A stretch of DNA of 64,000 nucleotides from Eriocheir sinensis (GCF_024679095.1 NC_066549.1:9783654-9847653); one strand, 5' to 3'. Positions 52,677 to 63,726 are shown, numbered from the stretch's first letter. The notes: generated by a model not told the origin, from the sequence alone. Translations and numbers: made by a program.

Positions 52677-53591
52677 TAGTCATACCTCGGTTTATAAGTT
52701 TAATTTGTTCTAGAATTTTGCTCGCAAACCAAAAAAACTCGTAAACAAAAGCAAATTTCCCTATTTAAATTAATGTGAATCCCATTAATGTATCCCTTAT
52801 CCCAAAAAATATGAATAAAAATCATTTTACATGTTATTTTATACAGAATAAAAGCAATTTTACTAACAAATAGCAATGATAAATAATATAAATAACATAG
52901 GATAATATAGAAATAATATAATCCTGAGAACACACAGATCGCACACTAGAGCACAAACAAGACGCAAGCTGCTACCTCTGCAGGTGTACAATGTGGACTG
53001 AAGGTAGTGTCACACTGGGCATTTTCTTCCAATTGTTGAATCTAGGAGCAATCATGGTTGTCCGTACACCCAACCAAGAGCAAGTTGTTGGTTTGGGTAA
53101 ACACTCCTGTCCTCCCATCTTTGAAGCCACAATCATACCCACAACTGCTTCTTCCTTCCATTTAACTGGAGCAACAAGTCCATAATTTCAGTGACAGCAG
53201 CACAAGCCACAACAGCCCTTACTTTTGCAAATGGCACCATGTGGATACAGGGCAATTGGTTTGTTTACATTGTGGATATGGGCAACCAACCTTTGTCATG
53301 TGTGACGCACACCCAGAAAAGTTGGAGTTGCCAGTTGCGCTTACCGCCAATGCGGTTGGAGGAAAAAGGCCCAGTGTGACACCAGCTTGAGACCTCATTC
53401 CCATTGTTTTCCATTCTGAGCGCTCTTGTCTTGCGGCAAACATGGGGAACCCAAGCTCACATCTTCAGCTTGTACAAACAGGATGCTACACTAAGTCACC
53501 ACTCAAAAACCGAGGCATTTTTAGAGAATTTTTGTTGCTCGCAAATCAAAACACCCATACATTAAGGCACTCGTAAACCAAGGTATGACTG
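52677..53591. mobile_element. pogo/mariner-like non-autonomous element P4, TA duplication
   Basis: Left TAGTCATACCTCGGTTTATA, right TAAACCAAGGTATGACTG, each bordered by TA. 915 bp, no transposase. Subterminal words CTCGCAAACCAAAAAAACTC and TTGCTCGCAAATCAAAACAC mirror each other. A second MITE (53000-53388) is nested inside. Confidence 0.78.
53000..53388. mobile_element. MITE with GTGTCACACTGGGC ends, nested in P4
   Basis: Left AAGGTAGTGTCACACTGGGC and right GCCCAGTGTGACACCAGCTT; inner arms carry CCCAACCAAGAGCAAGTTG. Related words (GTTGTCCTTATG, CCCAACCGGGAGCGAGTTG) occur at 22020-22075 inside P1, and GGTGTCACACCGGAC at 40237 inside P3. No clear target duplication. Confidence 0.7.
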
Positions 53592-54094
53592 TAAATAAAA
53601 AAAATTAAAAATCAAGAAACAAAAATATGAGCAACTTAATAGTACAAAATTTAAAATACAGTATCAAGAGCATAACAAATAAATAAAGCAATAAGTAAGT
53701 AAATAAATATATCAACCACATTTCAAAGGGAAAACAACAGGACATATATGTGTAGTTCTGCTCTGCCACTTTGGGCTACCACTTTTGCATTCATATTAGA
53801 GCTAAAAGAGAAATATACAAGCCCCCTTAACTATAATGTGAAGGAATAAATGATTAAGAACATTTAAGCTAACAAACACCATAAAAGCTACATAACATTC
53901 ATATTTATAGATAGACAGATAGCCATAAGTAGACATAAGCTTAAATAGTTAAGAAGAACATACCACAACCCACCTCAACTTTCCAAATAGTATCATATCC
54001 CCACTAATGCTAATGAGTGACAATCATGAATCTCCTATATTACTTTACCTACATCAAATTTTATGAAAATTTTAAAATCTAAAGTAGTTAGCCA

Positions 54095-54365
54095 CCTGGA
54101 GAGATAGCAAGCCTTTAATGTACGAGAACATGGATTCAGAAGAACAAGGCCTTCTCTGCCACAGATTCTAGTGCACTATGATGCCATACAGAATGGAGGA
54201 GATGCAGATGTAATCTATCTTGATGTTGCTAAAGCATTTACCTAGGTATAGTAGATCATGGCATACTGCTACACAAAATCAGGAGATTTGATGTAACATG
54301 CTAAATTGAAATATGGCAATGTGGTAGGAAATTGTGATGGTGGAAGGAAACTGTAAATCCAATGT
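54095..54365 (+). mobile_element. LINE RT fingers/palm fragment
   Basis: + strand frame NVREHGFRRTRPSLPQILVH then YDAIQNGGDADVIYLDVAKA followed by FT-stop and VDHGILLHKIRRFD. This is RT block 2-3 (QHGF...S...L; VDVIYLDFAKAFDKVDH) of a LINE different from LINE-J, A and B. It ends where LINE-J copy 6 begins (54370). Confidence 0.65.
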
Positions 54366-54369
54366 AATT

Positions 54370-56270
54370 TAAAGCTTTAGGGCTGTAGTTTGAGGGATTG
54401 GAACGGTCACCCTTCTTAGGCACAGGCTGTACAAAGGCATACTTCCAGCAGGAAGGAAAGGTAGATGTTGATAGGCAGAGACAAAAGATTTGACCAGGCA
54501 GTTAGTCAACACGGAAGCACAGTTTTTAAGGAAAATAGGAGGCACTCCATCAGGTCCATAAGCCTTCTGAGAGTTGAGGCCAGAGGGCATAGAAAACATC
54601 ATTTGGAAGAATCTTAATAACAGGCATAAAGGAGTCAGAGGGGGGATGAGTAGGAGGAATATGCCCAGAATCGTCCAGGGTGGAGTTCTTACAGAAAGTT
54701 TGAGCGAAGAGTTCAGCCTTAGAGACAGATGAGATGGCAGTGCTGCCATCAGGGTTAAGGAGAGGAGGGAAAGAGGAAGAAGTGAAATTGGAGGAGACAT
54801 TTTTGGCTAGATGCCAGAAGTCACGGGAAGAATTAGAAGAAGCAAGGTGTTGACATTTTTATTGATAAAAGAAGTTTTGGTAAGTCGGAGAATAGATTTG
54901 GCACGATTCCAGGCTGAAATGCAAAGGTTATAGTTAGTGGGAGTTCGAAGGCTCTGGAACCTTTTGTGAGCTGCCTCTCTATCTTTGATAGCACGAGAAC
55001 AAGCATGATTAAACCAAGGCTTTTCAGCATGAGGAGTAGAGAAAGAATGTGGAATGTATGCCTTCATTCCAGAGACAATCACCTCTGAGATGCGCTGGGC
55101 ACACACAGAGGGGTCTCTCTCCTAGAAGCAGTAATCATTCCACGGGAAATCGGAAAAGTACATCCTCAGGTCGTCCCACCGAGCTGAAGCAAAATGACAG
55201 AAGCATCGCCTCTTCGGTGGGTCCAGAGGATGTACAGGAGCGACAGGACAGGAAACAGAAATAATGTTATGATCAGAGGAGCCCAACGGAGAGAACAGTT
55301 TGACAGAGTAATCAGAAGGATTAGAGGTAAGGAAGAGGTCTTGAATGTTGGGCCTGTCTCCAAGATGGTCGGGAATACATGTAGGGTGCTGAACCAACTG
55401 CTCTAGGTCGTTGACGAGAGTAAAGTTGTCGGCATGTTCACCAAGCTGGTCAGTGAAAGAGGATGAAAGCCAAAGCTGGTGGTGAATATTGATACCTCCC
55501 AAGATGAAGATTTCAGCAAAGGGAGAGTGAGTCAAGATGTGCTCCACTTTAGAATTCAAATAGTCAAAGAATTTTACATAGTTAGTAGAGTTAGGTGTGA
55601 GATAAATAGCACAGATGTATTTAGTAATGGAATGACAGTGAAGTCTTAACCAGATGGTGGAAAATTCAGAAGTGTCAAGGTCGTGGGCACGAGATTGTTT
55701 TTTTTTTTTTTAGCACATAGGCGCAACTTCCAGCTTTGGATTGAAATTTAGGATAGAGATAGTAGGAGGGAACAGAGTAGAGGTTGCTGTCAGTAGCCTC
55801 AGAAACCTGTGTTTCGGTGAGGAAGAGAATATGAGGTTTAGAGGAGGAGAGATGGTGTTCCACAGAATGAAAATTAGAACGAAGACCACAAATGTTGCAG
55901 AAATTGATAAGGAGGAGGTTCGAGGAGTTATCAGGACACCTCTCAAGTCGGCAGCCAGAAGGGGAGTCCTCCCTGGGGGAATTTATGGGCCCCCCCCAGG
56001 CGGGGACTCCGAGGCAGTGTTGTTTTTCGCCATTTTGAATTTTGGGAAAAGGTGTGTGTTGTGTGAATGTAGTGTGGTGTAGAAAGAGAGAGGAACTGTC
56101 TTTAAAGAGCTTACTGAACTGCTCGATCTCTGGTGTTGATGAGACAAAAGGGAAACGGTTAGTGAGGACATGGGAAGGGTCTTTGAAGGGCTTCAGCACC
56201 CTCCTCGCTTCCCATATATCTTCACCGTGAGTAGCTCACACCCGTTCGGTAGATGTCTTCCTACCTCCTC
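54370..56270 (-). mobile_element. LINE-J copy 6: 5' end, endonuclease and linker
   Basis: On the - strand from the 5' end at about 56270 through a leader (56199-55940), endonuclease ([20 protein letters not shown], then [16 protein letters not shown] and [13 protein letters not shown]) and linker to LKNCASVLTNCLVKS at 54500. It stops at about 54370, abutting a different LINE on the opposite strand, so the 3' half is missing. An oligo(T) insertion interrupts the frame at 55697-55711. The tract 5' of 4200 in copy 2 is the same sequence. Confidence 0.83.
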
Positions 56271-56278
56271 TTCACTTT

Positions 56279-56512
56279 TGTTTGTTTTGATCGTTTCCAA
56301 TGAGCGGCGATGGCCGCTATAGTATTTTCACGTGAAACTGGCCGATGGGGTAGTGGCGGCTGCAGAGGAAGCGAGAGGTGTTGAGTGTGTGAGGCAAGGT
56401 GCGGGGCCGCCGCCACTACCCCAGCGGCCAGTTTCACGTGGAAATACTATAGCAGCGATCGCCGCTCACTATTAACGATCAAAACAAAGAAAAGTGACTG
56501 TGAAAGCGGCCC
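56279..56512. mobile_element. MITE H2, same family as H1
   Basis: Arms 56281-56365 and 56407-56490 are near-perfect mirrors (GATCGTTTCCAATGAGCGGC, TTTCACGTGAAACTGGCC, GGGGTAGTGGCGGC). The right end ACTGTGAAAGCGGCCC is kept; the left terminal 16 bp are missing. It sits between LINE-J copy 6 and the candidate exon at 56545. Confidence 0.75.
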
Positions 56513-56544
56513 AGTGTTTTACATTTAAAATGCTTGATACTTAC

Positions 56545-56568
56545 TGGGACCTGCCAGAACTGGTTCAT
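56545..56568 (-). CDS. candidate first coding exon (MNQFWQVP)
   Basis: On the - strand AAG-ATG-AAC starts eight codons, MNQFWQVP, running straight into a near-ideal donor GTAAGTATC. A short upstream frame (MFVYSSEQ) precedes it. It lies at the edge of a GC-rich stretch and 33 bp from a MITE. This may be the start of the gene ending at 50254-50465. The evidence is the start context and donor only, and no family is recognised. Confidence 0.3.
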
Positions 56569-56817
56569 CTTGAGACTCGAGGGTCGAGGCTACTGCTCTG
56601 AGGAGTAAACAAACATGGCGGAGACTGCAACAGTGAGAGAGGGGTAACGGGTATAAAGTTTGTATGGACGTATCGCCGGGAACAGCAAACACAAACGGAT
56701 CGACCTTCCAAGGGCCCAGCAAACACTCAAATTAATTAATAATATACTGGATGTATATGGATATACAAAGTTTTTTTTTTTTTTTTGGTATTTCGTTGGG
56801 GATATACTCCAAGGACT

Positions 56818-56905
56818 GATGATTGATTGAGAGTTTATTGTTGCAAGTAAACAACAAAGGAGAAGGGAGGAGCATGCCATCCCAACCCCCAGGCAGTACA
56901 GAGTG
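56818..56905 (-). mobile_element. LINE 3' UTR fragment (CAATAAACTCTCAATCAATC tail)
   Basis: The - strand reads GTATTGCCTGGGGGTTGGGA, TGGCATGCTCCTCCCTTCTC, CTTTGTTGTTTACTTGCAAC, then AATAAACTCTCAATCAATCA. The same 3' end is on the + strand at 58655-58748, so this is a dispersed retroelement tail. Confidence 0.55.
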
Positions 56906-57129
56906 TGATTAAACAACTAAGGGAGGAAGGCGGTGCATGCCGCGCAACCATCCAGACGGCTGGTAGAGAAATGCCCAATGGACATGTTTCCGGTTGTGGG
57001 AATAGCCTAGAAATGCATTGTGCCACGTACCAATGATAACGTAGTGCATATATTACGTCATATAAATCGCTAGTTGACTGGATATTGGAGAGATATCTCA
57101 AATGATTCTCATCTCACGGGGAGAAGCCA

Positions 57130-57244
57130 CCATTAGATCGTGACGTCATCAGGCTGAAGCGGAGTACAGCAGACGACAGTGCCAGTGTTGTGTCCATTGT
57201 TTTTGTCAGCTATGGCCACTCCAGCTCCGAACTCCGCCTAACAG
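57130..57244 (+). promoter_or_regulatory. CRE-type TGACGTCA and possible 5' non-coding exon
   Basis: TGACGTCA at 57141-57148 is followed by a GC-balanced stretch ending in CGCCTAACAG at a GTATGT donor (57245). ATGGCC at 57214 opens only nine codons. Together with the - strand candidate start exon at 56545 this might be a divergent promoter region. No downstream + strand coding exon was found. Confidence 0.2.
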
Positions 57245-57439
57245 GTATGTTATGGATGCTTACAGAACACCTTAGAGTGTTGGAAATGTGTTATATTATT
57301 AAAATGGGAGTGAAATCAACCGATTCGCCTCTGCTCTGCAGAACATAGTTGAATTCATGATTAAAAGCTAGTCCGAGGGGGAACTAAAGAGAAAAATCAA
57401 GGTTGAATTTACATTAGTATTGCGGAAACTTACGTAGCC

Positions 57440-57575
57440 TAAGGCTGAGGGTGTCGAAAAGAGCCCACCATTCCACTCCCATGGCACCGGGTAGGTCTCG
57501 AACCCATACGCTCCAGCACCCCGCTAGAGCGCAAGGTGCAGACTCTACGCACGGGACCACGGGATATACATATGA
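57440..57575 (-). mobile_element. short tRNA-like SINE fragment
   Basis: Reverse strand GGTCCCGTGCGTAGAGTCTG then GTATGGGTTCGAGACCTACC gives a B-box in a tRNA-like head. No canonical acceptor stem closes, so it is called a SINE head, not a tRNA gene. Confidence 0.45.
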
Positions 57576-57819
57576 ATATTAACACAAAGGGGAGAGACGA
57601 GATTTCACTAATATTTGATGGCGGGGTGGAAGGCGAGCAGTGCGGCACACTTACCTTTCAAGGGCCCAATAATAAACACTGATGCCACCTTGGAGGAAGA
57701 ATGGAAGGAGAGGGCATGACGTCACAGAAGTGAAGCAGTCTTGGCCTGGGCTTTGTTCCGCCCCCTTCCTCAAGTCCACCCATAAGTAACCTTACCTTAC
57801 GGAACCTTACGGTGTTACT

Positions 57820-58120
57820 GGACGCAGGCCAAAGCTAGGCCTCTATGTCCAGATCATTGTCGCTGTCAGAACTGATATTCAGGTGGTGTGCCGGGGTGGT
57901 TACCAATTTTTCTTCAAAATTATATTTAATTTGTTGGTTTGACCAAAACTTATCTAAACGTTTCTCAAATGATTTCACGCTCACTGCCCCTACTACATCC
58001 TTGGGAAGGCTATTCCAGGCATCAACGACTCCTGAATTGGAGAACATCTGCCTCTTTTGTGTCCTGGACCTCATTTTCCAAAGCTTCAATTTGTGTCCAC
58101 GTGTCAGCCCTCTGTGGTAA
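57820..58120 (-). mobile_element. CR1-like LINE RT C-terminus
   Basis: - strand frame 58089-57835 reads RTQKRQMFSNSGVVDAWNSL then PKDVVGAVSVKSFEKRLDKF and a short acidic tail. FSNR-x-V-x-WNxLP-x-x-VV-x-A-x-SV-x-x-F-x-x-x-LD is the usual end of CR1-type reverse transcriptases. 5'-truncated. Confidence 0.7.
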
Positions 58121-58654
58121 GACGGAATTATATTTGTGGTGAAACATTATATAGGAGGCGAGAAAACTGAGCTTTAAAAAGAGCGACACAAAAGAATGCG
58201 AATGATTCCTTGGTGGAAATAATTATTTCAAGGAAATCATCTGTAATTCATCTCCTATTACTTTTACACACAAACAGGTCAAATTACTGGAATGTAGAGG
58301 TCTTTGGGTACTATCAGAAGTACAGTGAACACATAGTTGTTGTTTTATTCAAAACGTAAAATAAGAGTGTAAACCTGGGCAAGTTACCGAGTCGATTCGA
58401 CCCACGTGTCCCTAGACCGTTCGCGATTCGACTCTGGGGACTGTGAAGGACAAGCCTCCTACGTTTACGGACCTCGTCAAGTCTCTGCGGGACGTCAACC
58501 AGCGGCTGTGGCTCCTGGGGTACTGTCTTCCCCATTGACTCATGTCTCTTACCTTCAACAAGTATTCTACATTTGCCATTAGTTTATAACTCCTGTGAGC
58601 AGTCCCTTGTGACTGGCCCCTAGTATTGTACTTTTCTCCATCTCATTGTAGCTA

Positions 58655-58748
58655 CTAACTACACTCGATCTGTATTGCCTGGGGGTAAGGATGGCATGCT
58701 CCTCCCTTCTCCTTTGATGTGTCTGCAACAATAAACTTATCAATCAAT
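58655..58748 (+). mobile_element. LINE 3' UTR fragment, partner of 56818-56905
   Basis: CTGTATTGCCTGGGGGTAAG, GATGGCATGCTCCTCCCTTC, TCCTTTGATGTGTCTGCAAC, AATAAACTTATCAATCAATC. The element may extend upstream to about 58380, where a short frame (TFTDLVKSLRDVNQRLWLLG) ends at a stop (58539), but that part is unassigned. Confidence 0.5.
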
Positions 58749-58849
58749 CACTAGTTTCCCTTCAAGTAAGCCTACCTTTTTCATACTTCCTTTCGACACT
58801 GGTTTGCATTTTCTACAGAACCAGAGCTCCTCTTTAGATTTTTCTAGCC

Positions 58850-59440
58850 CTTCATACAATTAACTCTATCTTCACCTCCTCACATGTAATATGCTCCCAG
58901 TGCTCACACCCATCACACTGTAGGCCTTTGTCTCCTTCCTTTACTTTCTTCTCACATGCACGGCACACCTCCTTCCTCCTTGCATCCTCTTCACAACTTG
59001 CACACAGTTCTTCGTTATTCAGCTTCCCCGTGCCGTGTAGTCGCACTGGGAGCACCTCTTTTTTTTGGCCCCTGCCCCTCCACAGCTTCCAGCAGATCTT
59101 TCTAGCATGGTCACACCCATCACTCCTCCTCGTGAACACCACTGGCGTTATTTTCCGCTTCTTGCGTCCTCCTCCTGGTCCTTGAGTGTCTCTGTCTCAC
59201 TTCCTTTCGCTCCACTGTGTGCTGTAGTTTTCGTTATATTCTTCGTTTTTTCTTCTCCGCTACACGTTGTGTGGTTGTCTGGGAAAACTTGTGTTGACAC
59301 TTCTGCGTCCTGTTGCTCGGCGCCCTCAAGTGTTTACGGCCGTGTGCTGGACGAAAGACGAAAGCTGGTGTTTGTGTTCCAGAAGTTTTCTGTGGCGGAG
59401 CCAACAGCCGTGGGAGAAAACCTGTGCTTTGCAGGGTAAC
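58850..59440 (-). mobile_element. CR1-type LINE ORF1 with PHD-like zinc finger, plus 5' UTR
   Basis: - strand frame 59142-58852 encodes 96 aa starting MVFTRRSDGCDHARK. The C-terminal half CRACEKKVKEGDKGLQCDGC followed by EHWEHITC has the CxxC...CDxC-x-W-x-H-xx-C spacing of a PHD-type zinc finger, known at the start of CR1 ORF1 proteins. The frame ends at IELIV-stop, so only the N-terminal part remains. 59143-59440 looks like its GC-rich 5' leader. Confidence 0.6.
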
Positions 59441-59449
59441 TAATTAAGT

Positions 59450-59860
59450 CTTACTTAGGTGTCTTACTTGTCGAAGTAGTGGTGGAATCATCACGGCCCA
59501 CTTGAAAACCACCGCCTTCACATTTTTCTTCTTTCACCTTACACTGTAGTTGGTCAATGATACACTCTGACATTGCGCCCCGTGGGCATGGGCTGTGTGG
59601 TATACGAGGCTCGTCCGGCATGGTTTTCAGAAATTTGTCGATCTTTCTTTTAAATGTCATGTCCCTAATTTTTCTTGGCAAGCAGTTAAAAAGCTTAGGA
59701 CCAAAAGTAATTAAATGTTCGGCCTCAATTGTTTTTAGCCGTTGTGTCACTGAAGAGAGTTTTCTATAGCATATGTTCTGCCAACTGTGTCTATAGCTCT
59801 TGATGGTCTCCTGTTCATGTGAGGATGGGCATTGAACTAATCCTTCTAGCATCTTCCAGG
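59450..59860 (-). mobile_element. LINE RT C-terminus (second family)
   Basis: - strand frame 59852-59451 reads LSSVTQRLKTIEAEHLITFG, then PKLFNCLPRKIRDMTFKRKI and DKFLKTMPDEPRIPHSPCPR. This is the distal RT region of a CR1/L2-type LINE, with an intact reading frame but no catalytic part. It directly abuts the ORF1-bearing LINE at 59440. Confidence 0.65.
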
Positions 59861-59984
59861 TGTATATGATACGAATATCTCTCGCCTTCTTTGTAAGGAA
59901 TAAATTTCTATTTTTTTATTAATCGGTCCCAGTAACCCATCAAACTCTCCCCCAACACAGGCTCGGCGCTAAGATGCATATGCA

Positions 59985-60084
59985 TATATCTATCTATCTA
60001 TCTATCTATCTATCTCTATCTCTATCTATATCTATCTATCTATCTATCTATATCTATCTATCTATATCTATATCTATATCTATC

Positions 60085-60155
<71 letters not shown>
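59985..60155. repeat. (TATC)n, (TA)n and (GA)n compound repeat
   Basis: TATC/TATCTC units, then a short (TA)n, then about 25 GA units. Confidence 0.95.
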
Positions 60156-60157
<2 letters not shown>

Positions 60158-60364
60158 GCCAGTCCTCGTCGACAGACCGACTCGGTCGGCTAGATTTCGA
60201 TCGCCGATAGCGTCGGTCTGTCGGCATCCTGCTACGGGCCACCAATCACCAATACGCTAAGCCCGTGCTTCCCCGCGCAGGGAGGGAGAATTTTTGCCCT
60301 CTTAACGGGTCGTCTTCGGACAAGGGCCCGTTTCCCCTAGTGATACGAGGGGATAAATCTTGGA

Positions 60365-60367
<3 letters not shown>

Positions 60368-60454
<87 letters not shown>
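60368..60454. repeat. (TA)n microsatellite at the LINE-A copy 2 border
   Basis: About 43 TA units directly preceding the LINE-A fragment. Confidence 0.96.
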
Positions 60455-60459
<5 letters not shown>

Positions 60460-61245
60460 ACAGTCCTCGTCTTCCGTAACAAAAGATCCTGCCTATCAAA
60501 CCTATTGACCTTTTATAACTACTTTATAAATTAAAGCAAATAGGTATTGACGGTCAAGTAAACCAATGGATCGCGAACTGGTTGAGCAACAGACAACAAA
60601 GAGTGGTGATTGACGGATTTAACTCAGAGTGGGCGCCGGTCACTAGTGGCGTCCCTCAGGGCTCGGTTCTTGGCCCAGTGCTCTTCATTATTTACATCAA
60701 CGACGTGGATGTTGGACTCAATAATCGCATTAGTAAATTTGCAAACGACACAAAGATTGGTAACTCGGTTCTCACTGACGAAGACAGGGAAAGCCTCCAA
60801 GAGGATTTGCACAAAATTTCAGCTTGGTCGGATAGATGGGAGCTGCCCTTTAACGTAGACAAGTGCCAGGTCCTTCAAGTTGGAACAAGAAATAAGAAGT
60901 TCGATTACGAAATGCGCGGCGTTAAACTCACAAGCGTTCAATGCATTAAGGACCTGGGGGTCAAAATCGCGTCAAACCTCAAATTCTCACATCAATGCAT
61001 CGATGCAGGAAATAAAGCGAACAGAATGTTGGGCTTCATTAAAAGAAACTTTTTATTCAAGAATAAAGATGTAATACTTCCGCTCTACACTAGTTTAGTC
61101 AGACCCCACTTGGAATATGCGGTGCAGTTTTGGTCTCCTCACCATGCAAAGGACATTGCTAAATTAGAAGGTGTTCAGCGTCGGGCAACAAAAATGATCC
61201 CTTCCTTGCGCAACTAATCCTACGAAGAAAGACTTTCCACTGTAA
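60455..61245 (+). mobile_element. LINE-A (CR1-like) copy 2 with mutated RT box
   Basis: Nearly identical to copy 1 over about 650 bp. It begins at [18 protein letters not shown] directly after a (TA)n tract, has an internal deletion, then GIDGQVNQWIANWLSNRQQR and the RT body. The polymerase box reads FANDTKIG, so the first catalytic Asp is Asn. The frame ends at LRN-stop (61217) where copy 1 reads LRNKSYEERL. Truncated at about 61245. Confidence 0.87.
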
Positions 61246-62016
61246 ATATTTATTTAGGGGCGTTGCGGTGAAATACTGTGATTATGTAATATTTCCATTT
61301 CTCACCAAATTCCACTGAATTTAGGTAGCCACTCAGCAGTATGGGTAGTTACCGGCTCCCCGTGCCCATCCCTTTATTTATGGGTGGAGCCAATACGTCG
61401 TCGGTGACACCGCAGAATATTCAGGGACGAGGAGGGGTGGGGGGGGGGGGGGATTATGGACTCGCGGGAAACATTTAACAGGTTTAATTGCACTTATATG
61501 AAGTAACACAATAATGACAGACACATTCACATGCAAAGCACTTCGTACAGCGGGAAACAAAAGATAACAGGGCAGCAACAGGGCAACAGTGGGCACTGCA
61601 CGGAAGGCGGGCGGGACCATAGTCTCGCTCGCCTCTCTATAAAGAAAGTACTCTATAGAGTAGTTTAGACGAGACATAATGATAATGTCCTGTATACTCT
61701 TCGGTAGGGACGCGACTTTACTATCTCAAGGCGTCTCCTCGCCCCTCGGCCCGCCCCCAGACATTTTAACAAGTTGCACGAGGAAAACTGCACGCACAAA
61801 CGAACACACATGGTACAATACCAGGCGGGGAACATGGTCACACAGGCACACTCACTCACCTACACGCGTGCAAGCATATATACAAATTCCTTACAATACT
61901 GTATCACGGTCCACAGGATATTTTTCATGACCGTGATAGATTACCAGTCGTCCTTCTCCATCATTTATTCATAGTAACAACCATTCCCTTTTCCCTTGAT
62001 GTACCTTCCCGCTGTC

Positions 62017-62135
62017 TCACACGCACGGCTGCTGCACGTAGTTGAGGCAGTAACCCCGGTTGTTTGTTTCTGGCGTTGTGGCGCTGCCCTCAGTGTTGTC
62101 CGTGCGGTACACCAACATGAACGGCTTCACGTTAC
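62017..62135 (-). CDS. terminal exon of an unknown gene, CUB-like C-terminus
   Basis: On the - strand an acceptor GCATCGCAG (just above 62135) opens a frame of 38 complete codons to TGA (62019-62017); two bases at the start complete a codon from the previous exon. The peptide runs NVKPFMLVYRTDN...NNRGYCLNYVQQPCV. PF-x-L-x-(Y/F)-x-TDN and NRG(F/Y)xLxY resemble the last strands of CUB domains of arthropod secreted or membrane proteins, with two cysteines. GC content is clearly higher than the surroundings and no LINE or transposon family fits. Upstream exons must lie above 62136, probably beyond the right edge. The CUB assignment is by pattern only. Confidence 0.55.
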
Positions 62136-62520
62136 CTGCGATGCAATATGAACACTTGTATAATAAATGGAAATGATGCTAAAATGAAGGTGGCTAGGGG
62201 ACTTATAAATAGGTACTTGTATATTCATTCAATGGGGAAAGTTTTCTGTAACTTCAGGATACTCTTCCTCAAATATGTTGACGATAATGATGTCATTCAG
62301 CACTGCAATAAACCTTGCTGGCTTATGGTATTGTGGTGGGGGGAGCACTCTTGTCACGCTACTGTTAACTGGCCCTTATAGCTTAGTTGCACCTGTCTGT
62401 CCTGTCCTTACTAGATTACTGAAGCGCGCAACATGCTTAACACGTCAAGATGTTGCTACATCACCAGAATACATATACATACATTCATACATAGATACAT
62501 ACATACACACATATATACAT

Positions 62521-62720
62521 ACGAGGAGGCGGTGGCTAAGTGGTTAGCCTGCGGGCGCGGCATTCAGGGTTCGCGTCCCGCCCGTCGCTACAAGCTGACA
62601 ATAGGCGCACCTAACATCACCAAATGTGGGATACAATCTTGGTGGAGGGACTGTTTTTGTGCCTCGAGCGACGGTAGTGAGCTAAATTGTAGCCTATTGG
62701 GATTTTTTGTTTTTATTTAT
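62521..62720 (+). mobile_element. tRNA-derived SINE head near the right end
   Basis: GGCGGTGGCTAAGTGGTTAG (A-box side) and CAGGGTTCGCGTCCCGC (B-box) followed by an unrelated body (GACAATAGGCGCACCTAACA). Preceded by CATACA simple repeats. Confidence 0.55.
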
Positions 62721-63247
62721 AAATGATCCACGAGACATCCTAGAGTTAAATCAAAGTATGTGCTTATCTTTGTATTCATTCATACACACACTGGTAATAT
62801 TTCTGTGGTGTCTGATTCACTTAATTGAGTGAAATTCTATTGTGATAAACAGTCACAAATTCGTGTCACTAGTAAAATTGACAGTAGTAATGTAAGTTAT
62901 GCCTCCATGAAATATGCACAAATAGATAAATATGAAAGCTCACGAAGTAACAATAAGTGACATCACCTGCTTGGACAGTAAAAATATGCTTCTTTATGGT
63001 ATCTGATACCCGCAAAATGGCGTGCGCTGCTGCCTCGGCCCACAGTTATCGTATAAAATATGAGCGTATTTTCATATTGTTGTTCTGTTGTTTATTCACT
63101 GCTCTGTTCAAGAAAAAGGATACTCATAATTTTAGTTAGCTTTTAGTCGTAAGGATTCTTTACGAAATACAAATTTAATATTACCGCCTATTACTTAGGA
63201 AACGTACTGAATCCTGGATCGGCTATGGTGATGTTAGATGCGCCTGT

Positions 63248-63445
63248 TTTCGGTCATCGCCGAGTGACCGAAGTTTACCCACTGCTGTCCTGAAAATCAC
63301 CTATCAACCCGGACTCTAGATTCTCTCTAAAAGAGGATCAAAGATGGTGCAACTATAAACACTTGCCTGCGCCATAACGGGCTGGGGCCGACCACCAGGC
63401 CCCACGAAGAAAGTCTACCGGTGCTATGTGCGGAACGTAAAGATA
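63248..63445 (+). mobile_element. SINE-1 copy 3, lacking the tRNA head
   Basis: Starts within the body (CCGAGTGACCGAAGTTTACCC) and continues through CTGTCCTGAAAATCACC, ATCAACCCGGACTCTAGATT and one GGGGCCGACCACCAGG unit to an A-rich/CATACA tail. Confidence 0.7.
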
Positions 63446-63454
63446 AAAAACATG

Positions 63455-63726
<272 letters not shown>

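Noticed and set aside
53191..53443. Frames on both strands within 53000-53388
   Set aside because: They lie inside a MITE with inverted ends and have no known domain.
57073..57242. - strand frame starting MDTTLALSSAVLRF near 57200
   Set aside because: Short, no splice signal and no recognisable similarity; it overlaps the possible + strand non-coding exon.
59065..59439. + strand open frame opposite the PHD-type ORF1
   Set aside because: It is the antisense shadow of the LINE ORF1 and its leader; the - strand frame has the cysteine pattern.
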